From the NCBI RefSeq assembly GCF_030269445.1, contig NZ_BSTJ01000013.1:1-37355 (forward strand): DNA of 37,355 nucleotides, written 5' to 3'. This document shows, piece by piece, positions 1 through 6,195 of the stretch. Source of the DNA: Actinoallomurus iriomotensis. Its GTDB lineage: Bacteria > Actinomycetota > Actinomycetes > Streptosporangiales > Streptosporangiaceae. Position numbers and translations under genes: made by a program. The notes below the pieces were generated by a model. It ran no database searches and was not told the DNA's origin. It saw nothing but the letters and a program-made list of their open reading frames with translations. The number at the start of each line of letters is the position of its first letter. The stretch's first letter is position 1.

Positions 1-362
1 CGGAGGAGGACGAGCCGGTCAAGTACTGGCTGTCGAACCTGCCCGCCGACACCCCACTGCACGATCTGGTCCGGCTCGGGAAGATCCGCTGGCGCATCGA
101 ACACGACTACCGCGAACTCAAAACCGGCCTGGGCCTGGACCACTACGAAGGCCGCACCTGGACCGGCTGGAACCGCCACGTCACCCTCGTCACCGCCGCC
201 CACCTGTTCCTCACGACCCTGCGGCTGACCAGCCCAAAAGCGACCGGGGCGGCCTGACCCTCTACAAAGTCCTCCGCGAGCTACAGGCACTACTCGCCAC
301 CTGGACAGGCCACTGCCCCACCTGCCGACAGCCCCTCGCCTTAACCACCTAACAAAGCACTA
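1..362 (+). mobile_element. 3' end of an IS701-like insertion sequence
   Basis: The first ~360 bases hold the end of a transposase gene and then a short AT-richer tail (352-365) that probably contains the right end of the element. The left part lies outside the window, so the terminal repeats cannot be paired and the exact boundary is not set. The next element begins at about 366, so two mobile elements abut. The IS701 assignment rests on the protein motif described in the next entry. Confidence 0.6.
3..257 (+). CDS. IS701-like transposase, C-terminal fragment (partial, possibly frameshifted)
   Basis: The reading frame is open from the window edge and ends at TGA 255-257. It encodes the end of a DDE transposase. 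The stretch IRWRIEHDYRELKTGLGLD, followed by HYEGRTW and a hydrophobic HVTLVTAAHLFL helix, is typical of actinomycete IS701-family transposases and includes the last acidic catalytic residue (E of RIEHDYRELK). Just after the stop, another frame (codons from about 239 to TAA 350-352) reads LTLYKVLRELQALLATW and then CPTCRQPL, which looks like the Cys-rich tail of such proteins. A one-base frameshift near 235-250 may therefore have removed the tail. Alternatively the short ending is a normal variant. The 5' part is outside the window. Confidence 0.7.
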   Translation, partial: EEDEPVKYWLSNLPADTPLHDLVRLGKIRWRIEHDYRELKTGLGLDHYEGRTWTGWNRHVTLVTAAHLFLTTLRLTSPKATGAA

Positions 363-365
363 CTA

Positions 366-526
366 GGGCCTGTCTCGAAGCCCCGCCGTCCTACTGCGCG
401 GCGCCCAGACGACGCCTCGCCGCGTTGTCGTCGGTCGCCAGCCAACACCAGGCTGACTCCCTCCTCCGCCTTGCGACGCGCCGCCTGGACGCCGCTCGCT
501 ACGGACGGGGACCTCGAGACAGACCG
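366..526. mobile_element. MITE-like element or IS remnant with ~20-bp inverted ends
   Basis: Bases 366-385 and the reverse complement of 507-526 match at 16 of 20 positions, sharing the core CTGTCTCGA. GGCCTGTCTCGA-type ends are characteristic of actinomycete IS5-like elements. Only about 120 bp of high-GC sequence lies between the ends and I find no transposase in it. It therefore looks like a deletion derivative (MITE) that relied on a transposase elsewhere. I see no convincing target-site duplication. It lies directly behind the IS701-like remnant and 8 bp from the ogt stop codon. Confidence 0.5.
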
Positions 527-533
527 TGAGGCG

Positions 534-1064
534 TCAGGGTCCGGTCGCGGGGTCCCAGTCGAGGGTCGCGGGGATGGCGCCCTCCAGGGTGAGCAGCCAG
601 CGTTTCACCTCGATGCCGGTGCCCCCGCTGTAGCCGCCGAGGCCGTCCGAGGCGACCACGCGGTGGCAGGGGACCACGATCGGGATCGGGTTGGAGCCCA
701 TGATCGTGCCGATTCCCCGTGCCGGGACGCCGGTGCCGCTGAGGCCGGCCAGCTCTCCGTACGTCACGGTGCGGCCGTACGGCACGCCGGCGTAGAGCTT
801 CTCCAGCACCTCGCGCTGCGCCCCCGACGTGTGGCGCCAGTCGATGGGCAGGTCGAAGTCCGCCTCGCGGCCGTCGAAGTAGGCGGCCAGCCGCCGGCGT
901 ACGGTCTCAGTGCGCTCGGGGGCCGCCACGAGCGGCAGGCCGCCGCGCAGCCGCGCCCGCTCGCGTGGCGTGTCGCGGAAGGCCAGGCCGGACAGCCCGA
1001 GCGGGGTGCAGGCGTAGGCCAGCGTGCCCAGCGGGGTGTCCATGGCTTCGATCGCGACGTCCAT
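534..1064 (-). CDS. ogt: Methylated-DNA--[protein]-cysteine S-methyltransferase
   Basis: This 176-aa protein reverses O6-alkylguanine (and O4-alkylthymine) damage by moving the alkyl group onto its own cysteine in a single-use reaction. The acceptor is Cys133 in the PCHRV motif (132-136), followed by GGYSGG (143-148) and the C-terminal helix with KRWLLTLEG. The N-terminal ribonuclease-like domain covers roughly 1-75, and the helix-turn-helix with the arginine finger (PARGIGTIMGSNP) lies at about 114-126. Length and layout match Ogt/MGMT without an Ada domain. ATG 1062-1064 is preceded by a purine-rich AAAGAGGG ribosome site. It is divergent from the citrate-synthase-like gene across 138 bp. 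I cannot tell whether the two genes share regulation. Confidence 0.93.
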   Translation of the reverse strand: MDVAIEAMDTPLGTLAYACTPLGLSGLAFRDTPRERARLRGGLPLVAAPERTETVRRRLAAYFDGREADFDLPIDWRHTSGAQREVLEKLYAGVPYGRTVTYGELAGLSGTGVPARGIGTIMGSNPIPIVVPCHRVVASDGLGGYSGGTGIEVKRWLLTLEGAIPATLDWDPATGP

Positions 1065-1169
1065 CCCTCTTTCCTACCAACACGGGCATGCCCGCCGCTC
1101 GCGGGTTTCCGACATCACCCCGCGGCCGGAACGGGGGTTGCGGCGGCCGTTTCCCGGAGCGGAGAATGC

Positions 1170-1185
1170 CCGTCAATATTGACGG
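1170..1185. promoter_or_regulatory. Perfect 16-bp palindrome, likely operator
   Basis: CCGTCAATATTGACGG is a perfect dyad in an otherwise very GC-rich region. It ends 17 bp before the GTG start at 1203 and just upstream of the GGAGG ribosome site, so a bound protein would block the promoter or early transcription of the citrate-synthase-like gene. That product carries its own DNA-binding domain, so autoregulation is possible but not shown. Confidence 0.6.
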
Positions 1186-1202
1186 AAATCAATGGAGGCA
1201 GG

Positions 1203-2417
1203 GTGACGGAGCCGGGCGCATGGATCGACGCGGCGAGCGCGGCGGACCGGCTCGGCGTCAAGCCTGCCACGCTGTACGCCTACGTGAGCCGCGGGATGCT
1301 GCGCCGCGCCCGTACGCCGGACGGCCGGCGGAGCCTGTTCGACCCGGCCGAGATCGAGGAGCTCGCCCGGCGGGGCCGCCCTCGGCGCGGCGGGCACGAG
1401 CTGGTCATCGAGTCGCGGCTGACCGTTCTGGGCGACGACCGGCCCTACTACCGCGGACGCGACGCCCTCCGCCTGGCCGCGACTCACCGGTTCGAGGACG
1501 TCGCGCACTGGCTGTGGACCGGCGAGGAGACGACCGCGACGACGCCGTGGCGGGCCCACCCGGACGCGGTGGCCGCCGCCCGTGCGGCCCAGTCCGGGCT
1601 GGCGGCGGGCACCCTGCCGCTCGAACGCCTCCAGGTGATCACGGTGGCGCTCGCGACCGCCGATCCGCTGCGCCTCACCCTCGACCCGGCGGCCGTGACC
1701 GCCGCAGGCCGCAACCTCATCGCGGGCATGGTCGACGCGCTCCCGGGCGAGGACGATCCGGCCGCGACCGCGATCCCCGACCGCCTGTGGACCCGCCTCA
1801 CGGCGGTGGAGCCGCGGCCGGAGCCGGTCGGGGCGCTGCGGTCGGCGCTCGTGCTGCTGGCCGATCATGAGCTGGCCGCCTCGACCGTGGCCGTACGGGT
1901 CGCGGCGTCCGTGCGCGCGGACCCGTACGCCGCCGTCGGCGCGGGTCTCGGTGTGCTCGGCGGGACGCTCCACGGCGGCGCGTCGCTCGGCGTCGAGGCG
2001 CTGTTCGCCGAGGTCGGCAGTCCGGACCGGGCGGGCCGGGTCATCGGCGAACGCCTCCGGCGCGGCGACCGCGTCCCGGGCTTCGGAGGCCGCCTGTACA
2101 CGGGCGGCGACGCCCGCGCGAGGTGCCTGCTCGACATCGTGCGCGCCACCGCTCCGGACCGCGACCGCCTGCGGGTGGTCGAGGCGGTCCTCGCCGAGGC
2201 ACGGGCCCGGCGGCTGCCCGTGCCCGCGATCGACGTGGCGCTCGCCGCCCTCGCGTACGTCGCCCGGATGACCGAGGGGGCGGGCGAGGCGGTGTTCGCC
2301 GTCGCCCGTACGGCGGGGTGGCTGGCCCACGCGATGGAGGAGTACGCCCGCGAGGTCCCGCTGCGCCCGCGCGCCGTCTATTCGGGCCCGCCGCCGGAGC
2401 GGCCGAAGTCGCGTTAG
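1203..2417 (+). CDS. Citrate synthase family protein fused to N-terminal MerR/excisionase-type HTH
   Basis: The 404-aa product has two parts. Residues 7-60 form a MerR/excisionase-like winged HTH (DAASAADRLGVKPATLYAYV, then a GRRSLFDPAEIEEL wing/helix). Residues 65-395 match citrate/2-methylcitrate synthase: DHELAAST (221-228), LHGGAS with His257, the Asp of AID (Asp344), and RTAGW near 369. At the second catalytic histidine, normally GFGH, the sequence reads GFGG (Gly296), so normal acetyl-CoA condensation is doubtful. I infer a DNA-binding metabolic sensor or regulator derived from citrate synthase. GTG 1203 is chosen because GGAGG lies at 1195-1199 and upstream codons run antisense through ogt. 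A perfect palindrome lies at 1170-1185. It could still be an active enzyme if another residue compensates. Confidence 0.85.
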   Translation: MTEPGAWIDAASAADRLGVKPATLYAYVSRGMLRRARTPDGRRSLFDPAEIEELARRGRPRRGGHELVIESRLTVLGDDRPYYRGRDALRLAATHRFEDVAHWLWTGEETTATTPWRAHPDAVAAARAAQSGLAAGTLPLERLQVITVALATADPLRLTLDPAAVTAAGRNLIAGMVDALPGEDDPAATAIPDRLWTRLTAVEPRPEPVGALRSALVLLADHELAASTVAVRVAASVRADPYAAVGAGLGVLGGTLHGGASLGVEALFAEVGSPDRAGRVIGERLRRGDRVPGFGGRLYTGGDARARCLLDIVRATAPDRDRLRVVEAVLAEARARRLPVPAIDVALAALAYVARMTEGAGEAVFAVARTAGWLAHAMEEYAREVPLRPRAVYSGPPPERPKSR

Positions 2418-2527
2418 TGCCGGTGGCCGGGTGAGGCGGGGGCCGGCCGGCGGCCTTCCGGTCCGCGCGGGGGCCACGGTCCTGTCGCTTGGGGCGGGGG
2501 TCCGGCACGGTTCCGCGACGACGCGGG

Positions 2528-2533
2528 TACGCT
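2528..2533 (+). promoter_or_regulatory. -10 box of a leaderless promoter
   Basis: TACGCT fits the actinomycete TANNNT -10 pattern and lies 7 nt before GTG 2541. The first transcribed base would be the start codon itself. No ribosome site is visible before 2541, in agreement with a leaderless message. I see no clear -35 box. Confidence 0.4.
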
Positions 2534-2540
2534 CACGTAC

Positions 2541-2879
2541 GTGCGACGGTTCTTCACTCCCGGCTGGCTGGGGCTCCACCTGATCGCCATCGTGCTGATC
2601 GGGATCTTCCTGCTGGCCGGCTGGTGGCAGCTGACGCGTGCCGAGGGCGGCAACCTGCAGAGCTGGGCCTACGTCATCGAATGGCCGATGTTCGCGATCT
2701 TCGTGGTCGCGATGTGGATCCGCATGGTGCGCGACGAGCTGCGCGGCAAGGACGACCCGGGCACCGTGGTGCCCGAGCGCGCCGCGCCGCGAGTGGAGAT
2801 CGACGACGAGGACGACGAGGAGCTGGCGGCCTACAACCGCCGTCTCGCCCGGCTGAACGACGAGAGCACGCGCCACTGA
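2541..2879 (+). CDS. Small two-helix membrane protein, conserved hypothetical
   Basis: The 112-aa product has two predicted membrane segments (about 9-27 and 44-62) separated by a short loop with WWQLTRAEGGNLQSW. A charged cytoplasmic tail follows, rich in Asp/Glu around 90-100 (EIDDEDDEEL). The gene is followed after 28 bp by a DUF3817 gene, and I recall this pairing from other actinomycete genomes. No enzyme motif is visible and I do not assign a function. Resemblance to assembly-factor-type small membrane proteins is only superficial. The GTG start is supported by a -10 box placed for leaderless transcription. Confidence 0.7.
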   Translation: MRRFFTPGWLGLHLIAIVLIGIFLLAGWWQLTRAEGGNLQSWAYVIEWPMFAIFVVAMWIRMVRDELRGKDDPGTVVPERAAPRVEIDDEDDEELAAYNRRLARLNDESTRH

Positions 2880-2907
2880 CGGCGCGAGCCTCACGGAAGG
2901 ACCTCCC

Positions 2908-3237
2908 GTGCAAGGAGCGGTGACCCGGTACCGCATCATGGCGTACGTGACCGGCACGCTGCTGATCGTGCTGTGCTTCGTGGCGGTCCCGCTGAAGATC
3001 TTCGCGCACAACGGCGTCCTGTCGAACGTCGTCGGAGTGCCGCACGGCATGATCTGCTATCCGCTGTACCTGCTGGCCACCTTCGACCTCTACCGGCGGG
3101 CCCGCTGGCCGCTGGGCAAGGTCGTCGTGATCGTGCTCGCGGGCGTGATCCCGTTCCTGGCCTTCTACGTCGAGCGCCGGGTCGTGAACGAACTGCGCGA
3201 CCGTCCGGAGCCGGCGGCGCCCGTCGGCGCCGCCTGA
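2908..3237 (+). CDS. DUF3817 domain integral membrane protein
   Basis: The 109-aa product carries the DUF3817 pattern: an N-terminal RYRIMAYVTGTLL helix, a second segment with GVPHGMICYPLYLLATFDL, and a third with VVIVLAGVIPFLAFYVERRV. That gives three membrane helices with conserved His/Gly in GVPHG. The biochemical role of DUF3817 is unknown. GTG 2908 has a GGAAGGA ribosome site at 2895-2901. It is probably co-transcribed with the preceding small membrane-protein gene, and transcription should end at the hairpin at 3255-3296. Confidence 0.85.
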   Translation: MQGAVTRYRIMAYVTGTLLIVLCFVAVPLKIFAHNGVLSNVVGVPHGMICYPLYLLATFDLYRRARWPLGKVVVIVLAGVIPFLAFYVERRVVNELRDRPEPAAPVGAA

Positions 3238-3254
3238 CGTTTCGTACCGGAGGG

Positions 3255-3296
3255 GCGTCGGCCCGCGGCGGCGTATGGTCCGCCGCGGGCCGACGC
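3255..3296. terminator. Strong 17-bp hairpin terminator
   Basis: Bases 3255-3271 and 3280-3296 are perfectly complementary with an 8-nt loop (CGTATGGT). There is no U-tract, which is common in actinomycetes. It lies 18 bp after the DUF3817 stop codon and can act on transcripts from either side. Confidence 0.8.
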
Positions 3297-3311
3297 GTCT
3301 TACGGCCCCGG

Positions 3312-3530
3312 TCAGCGGCCGTCCGGGTCGCCGGAGGACCGGTGTCGCAGGTCGGGGGGCGCCGGGCCGGCGGCATCGGGGACCGCCGACCCGGCCGTGG
3401 CGGCCCGGTGCCGTGGGGGCGTACGGCGCCGGCGCCGAGAGGACAGCAAGGGGCGGATGGCGCGGGGTGCCGCCAGGAAACGGATGGGGGGAATCATCCG
3501 CCGGCGTCGTTTCGCCGTCACGACCCTCAT
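3312..3530 (-). CDS. Possible small basic protein (72 aa), hypothetical
   Basis: This is the only reading frame with a good translation signal in the 460-bp stretch 3238-3697: AGGAGG lies 4-5 nt before ATG 3528-3530. The predicted 72-aa product is very basic (KRRRR near the N-terminus, SSRRRRRTPP in the middle) with a Pro/Ala/Asp tail and no recognisable domain. Arginine- and proline-rich translations are common in non-coding high-GC DNA, so the coding status is uncertain. It could also be the degraded start of a longer gene. Confidence 0.3.
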   Translation of the reverse strand: MRVVTAKRRRRMIPPIRFLAAPRAIRPLLSSRRRRRTPPRHRAATAGSAVPDAAGPAPPDLRHRSSGDPDGR

Positions 3531-3602
3531 CGGCCCTCCTCGAATCGCACACGATGGCTCGGGCGGACCCGCCCAGGCGTAATCACCGAGTGTTGCGATC
3601 TC

Positions 3603-3617
3603 GTTACTGTGAGTACC
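3603..3617. promoter_or_regulatory. Imperfect palindrome, possible TetR-type operator
   Basis: GTTACT-GTG-AGTACC is a 6-3-6 dyad with one mismatched pair. It sits in an AT-richer patch (about 3585-3690) between the small minus-strand ORF and the hypothetical gene at 3698. TTACT/AGTAA dyads resemble operators of some actinomycete TetR regulators of acyl-CoA metabolism, but no such gene is next to it. The rest of 3540-3697 holds no gene that I can support. Confidence 0.25.
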
Positions 3618-3697
3618 CTCGGTTGATGAGGACGTAAACCCAGGTCAAGCAAGAAATGTGATCGGGTCTTCAACGGGACAAAGATCACTCCGCGCGG

Positions 3698-4135
3698 TCA
3701 ATGATCGGTAGCGGAACGGTCCTGGGGGGCGGTGAGCCGGACGTGGGTCAGATACGGTCCGGCCGTACGGCCCGGCGCCGGCGCGTACGCGGGGCGGGAC
3801 CGGGGCAGGGCCGCCTCCACCTCGGCGAGCGGGTATCCGAACAGGTCGACGTCGGCCCAGACGACCGGCACGCGGCCGGCGACGTCCGCCATGCCGCCCG
3901 GCCGCTCGAAGGAGACCTCCGCGAGGCCGGCGCCGCGGCGCGGCCCGCCGAGGACGCCGAGGACGAGATCGCCGTATGCGGCCCCGAACGCCCAGGCCGC
4001 GCCGCAGACCCAGCTCTCGCGTACGTCGGCCAGCGTCGAGACGGCCCACTGCGCGTCGTGCTCGGACATCCCGAATCGGAGCGTCCCCGCCCCGTGCGGC
4101 AGCTCGACGCCCACACCCGGCAGCAGTGTGAACAT
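3698..4135 (-). CDS. Conserved-looking hypothetical protein (145 aa)
   Basis: I do not recognise a family. The soluble 145-aa product has alternating beta-like stretches (MFTLLPGVGVELPHG, LRFGMSEHD) and Gly-rich segments (WAFGAAYGDLVLGVLGG, then VPVVWADVDLFGYPL). Its tail is Arg/Pro-rich. The layout recalls small actinomycete proteins near toxin/immunity loci, but nothing here proves that. ATG 4133-4135 is preferred because the open frame further upstream is Arg/Ser/Pro-rich shadow sequence overlapping the rhodanese gene. Its ribosome site is weak. It starts 34 bp after the rhodanese stop codon, so the two are probably one transcript. Confidence 0.6.
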   Translation of the reverse strand: MFTLLPGVGVELPHGAGTLRFGMSEHDAQWAVSTLADVRESWVCGAAWAFGAAYGDLVLGVLGGPRRGAGLAEVSFERPGGMADVAGRVPVVWADVDLFGYPLAEVEAALPRSRPAYAPAPGRTAGPYLTHVRLTAPQDRSATDH

Positions 4136-4169
4136 GCCGTCATCATCCCGTGCCCCGCGAGGCCGTGGA

Positions 4170-4628
4170 TCAGCAGCCGCAGGTGATCGACGCCACCGGG
4201 GCGGTGAGCGGGTCGGCGGGCTGGACGACCCGGCCGGCCGGAGTCTGGACCGCGAAGCCCTCGCGCACCCAGTACTCATAACCGCCGGTCATCTCCTTGA
4301 CCCGGTAGCCGAGGCGAGCGAAGGCGAGCGCGGCGCGGGTCGCGCCGTTGCAACCCGGGCCCCAGCAGTACGTGACGACCGTGACGTCCCGCGGCACGAC
4401 GGCGGACGCGCGCGCGGCGATCTCGCCGGAGGGCAGGTGGACGGCGCCGGGCAGGTGGCCCTGTGCCCAGGACTCGGCGCTGCGGGAGTCGACCACGACC
4501 AGGCCGGGCACCCCGGCCTCCAGGTCGGCGTGCACGTCGGAGACGTCGGTCTCGAACGCCAGGCGAGCGGCGAAGTGGGCGGCGGCCTCGGAGGGGTCCG
4601 CGGGAGCGGTGGACAGAACAGAGGACAT
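4170..4628 (-). CDS. Single-domain rhodanese-like protein
   Basis: The 152-aa product is a rhodanese/Cdc25-fold domain: VVVDSRSAESWAQGHLPGAVHLP (44-66) is the CH2A-type segment, and the active-site loop YCWGPGCNGATRAA carries Cys88, which would hold a persulfide in sulfur transfer. Cys93 lies in the same loop, and the protein ends in CGC, so redox-active cysteine pairs are possible. An N-terminal helix (about 12-38) precedes the domain. The gene is divergent from a GlxA-type regulator across 71 bp. I recall this rhodanese/GlxA pairing from other actinomycetes, which suggests that the regulator controls it. The substrate is unknown. Confidence 0.88.
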   Translation of the reverse strand: MSSVLSTAPADPSEAAAHFAARLAFETDVSDVHADLEAGVPGLVVVDSRSAESWAQGHLPGAVHLPSGEIAARASAVVPRDVTVVTYCWGPGCNGATRAALAFARLGYRVKEMTGGYEYWVREGFAVQTPAGRVVQPADPLTAPVASITCGC

Positions 4629-4661
4629 GCCGACGATGCTCGCGCGCCCCGGCCGCCGCCA

Positions 4662-4693
4662 CCAGTGGCGCTGGCGCCGCCGACCGCTAGGAT
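4662..4693 (+). promoter_or_regulatory. Leaderless promoter of the GlxA-type gene with overlapping dyad
   Basis: TAGGAT at 4688-4693 is a near-consensus -10 box placed 6 nt before ATG 4700, so transcription should begin at or next to the A of the start codon. The dyad CCAGTGGCGCTGG (4662-4674, one mismatched pair) covers the -35 position. It lies between the two divergent genes, where an autoregulator would bind. Confidence 0.5.
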
Positions 4694-4699
4694 CCCGCC

Positions 4700-5686
4700 A
4701 TGCTCAGCCCGCCCCGGCGCCGGCGGACCGTCGCGGTGCTCGCGTACGACGGCATGTCACCGTTCGAGACCGGCATCGTCACCGAGGTGTTCGGCCTGCC
4801 CCGACCCGAACTGGACGTGCCCTGGTACGACCTGACGGTGTGCGCGGAGCGGCCCGGCCCGCTCAACGTCGTCGGGGGAGCGACCCTCGACACCCGGCAC
4901 GGCCTGGACGTTCTCGCCTCCGCCGAGACGGTGATCGTGCCCGGCGTCAGCGACGTACGCGGCGGGTCCTCGCCCGCGCTGGTCGCGGCGCTGCGCCGGG
5001 CGCACGCCCGGGGCGCCCGCGTCGTCTCGATCTGCTCGGGAGCGTTCGCACTGGCCGCCGCGGGCCTGCTGGACGGCCGGCGCGCGACCACGCACTGGCA
5101 GTACGCGGACCTGCTGCGCCGCCGCTTCCCCCGCGTACGGGTCGACCCCGACGTGCTCTACATCGACGACGGCGACGTGCTGACCAGCGCCGGCAGCGCG
5201 GCGGGCCTGGACCTGTGTCTGCACCTGGTACGCCGGGACCACGGCCCGAGCATCGCCAACGCCGTGGCGCGCCGGCTGGTCGTCCCGCCGCACCGTGAGG
5301 GCGGGCAGGCCCAGTTCATCGAGGCGCCGATGCCGCCCGACGTCGACGACGACCGGATCACCGTCAGCATGACCTGGGCCCTGGCGAACCTCCGGGACGA
5401 GATCACGGTCGAGACCCTGGCCCGCCACGCCCACATGTCCACCCGCACGTACCTGCGCCACTTCGCCCGCTGTACGGGCACCAGCCCGATCCGCTGGCTG
5501 ATCCACCAGCGCGTCCAGGCGAGCCTGCCGCTCCTGGAGCGAACCTCGACGCCGATCGAGGAGATCGCCCGCGCGGTCGGCTTCGCCAGCCCGGTGACGT
5601 ACCGCTCCCACTTCACCCGAGCGATGCGCACCTCACCGTCGGCCTACCGGCGCGCCTTCGCCGACGTTCAGGGCGACGGGCGGTAG
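4700..5686 (+). CDS. GlxA/FtrA-type AraC family transcriptional regulator
   Basis: The 328-aa protein has an N-terminal DJ-1/PfpI-like domain (about 8-190) with VAVLAYDGMSPFETGIVTEVF at its start. An elbow-like VSICSGAFALAAAG with Cys112 follows. The C-terminal AraC double HTH (about 225-322) contains LARHAHMSTRTYLRHF, then PIRWLIHQRVQASLPLLE, then IEEIARAVGFASPVTYRSHF. Members of this family are transcription factors; the DJ-1-like part is thought to sense a ligand or redox state. It is divergent from the rhodanese gene, its most likely target. Its 3' end overlaps the convergent DHFR-like remnant by 19 bp. Confidence 0.92.
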   Translation: MLSPPRRRRTVAVLAYDGMSPFETGIVTEVFGLPRPELDVPWYDLTVCAERPGPLNVVGGATLDTRHGLDVLASAETVIVPGVSDVRGGSSPALVAALRRAHARGARVVSICSGAFALAAAGLLDGRRATTHWQYADLLRRRFPRVRVDPDVLYIDDGDVLTSAGSAAGLDLCLHLVRRDHGPSIANAVARRLVVPPHREGGQAQFIEAPMPPDVDDDRITVSMTWALANLRDEITVETLARHAHMSTRTYLRHFARCTGTSPIRWLIHQRVQASLPLLERTSTPIEEIARAVGFASPVTYRSHFTRAMRTSPSAYRRAFADVQGDGR

Positions 5687-5993
5687 TAGAGGCCGAGGAC
5701 GGCGACGTCCTTGCCCGGAGTGTGTTTGAACCGCGCCAGTTCGTCGATCGAGACCGGCTCGGCCGGTGACGCGCCCCAGGTGACCGCCTCGAGCGTCGTC
5801 GAGACGACGAGTTCGGCCAGGGTGTTCATGCGGTCGGCGATACGCCGGTCGACGTTCGTGCCGAGTTCGCCGGTCCAGTAGGCGGCGAGGTCGGTGTGAG
5901 TGGTGCGGCCGAGGACGAGTGTGTCGACCTCGTCGAGTTGCTCGACGGAATAGGCGGCGAACTCCTGCCCGAAGGTCTGCCAGCCGGAGCCGC
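5668..5993 (-). pseudogene. Remnant of a RibD/DHFR-like reductase gene
   Basis: Read on the minus strand from about 5993, the sequence matches the middle of actinomycete dihydrofolate-reductase-family (RibD C-terminal domain) proteins: WQTFGQEFAAYSVEQLDEVD, then LVLGRTTHTDLAAYW, then RRIADRMNTLAELVVSTTLE and PGKDVAVLG. The N-terminal ~35 residues that normally start this family are absent, with unrelated LysR sequence in their place. After DVAVLG the frame jumps to LYYRPSP, which resembles the usual last residues, so about 60 residues are deleted. The frame stays open but has no plausible start of its own. I call it a doubly deleted pseudogene. Confidence 0.65.
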
Positions 5994-6195
5994 GGTCGGC
6001 TCGCAGTCCACGCTCAGCCGGCAGATCGCCGCCCTGGAACGATCGCTCGGCTGCGTGCTGCTGCGGCGCTCCACCCAGGACGTGGCGCTCACGCCCGCCG
6101 GGCAGGCGCTGCTCGACCGGCTTCCCGGCGTGCTCGATGACATCGACGAGGTCGTCGAGCAGGTCCGGTCGGTCGGCGGGGAACTGGCCGCCCGC
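5992..6195 (+). pseudogene. Fragment of a LysR-type regulator gene (HTH part)
   Basis: Plus-strand codons from about 5992 read STLSRQIAALERSLGCVLL, then TQDVALTPAGQALLDRLP, then VVEQVRSVGGELAARI. This is the second half of a LysR HTH plus its linker helix. The beginning of the HTH and the whole effector domain are missing. It joins in frame to an alpha/beta-hydrolase remnant near 6196 and head-on to the DHFR-like remnant near 5992. No start codon with a ribosome site is visible. Confidence 0.65.

Noticed and set aside
471-1202. Upstream extension of the citrate-synthase-like frame to a 648-aa protein
   Set aside because: The extension runs antisense through the ogt gene and has Arg/Gly-rich shadow composition; GGAGG before GTG 1203 and the family N-terminus fix the start.
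3645-4049. Second-frame proteins over the hypothetical gene at 3698-4135
   Set aside because: Arg/Gly/Pro-rich shadow frames without ribosome sites.
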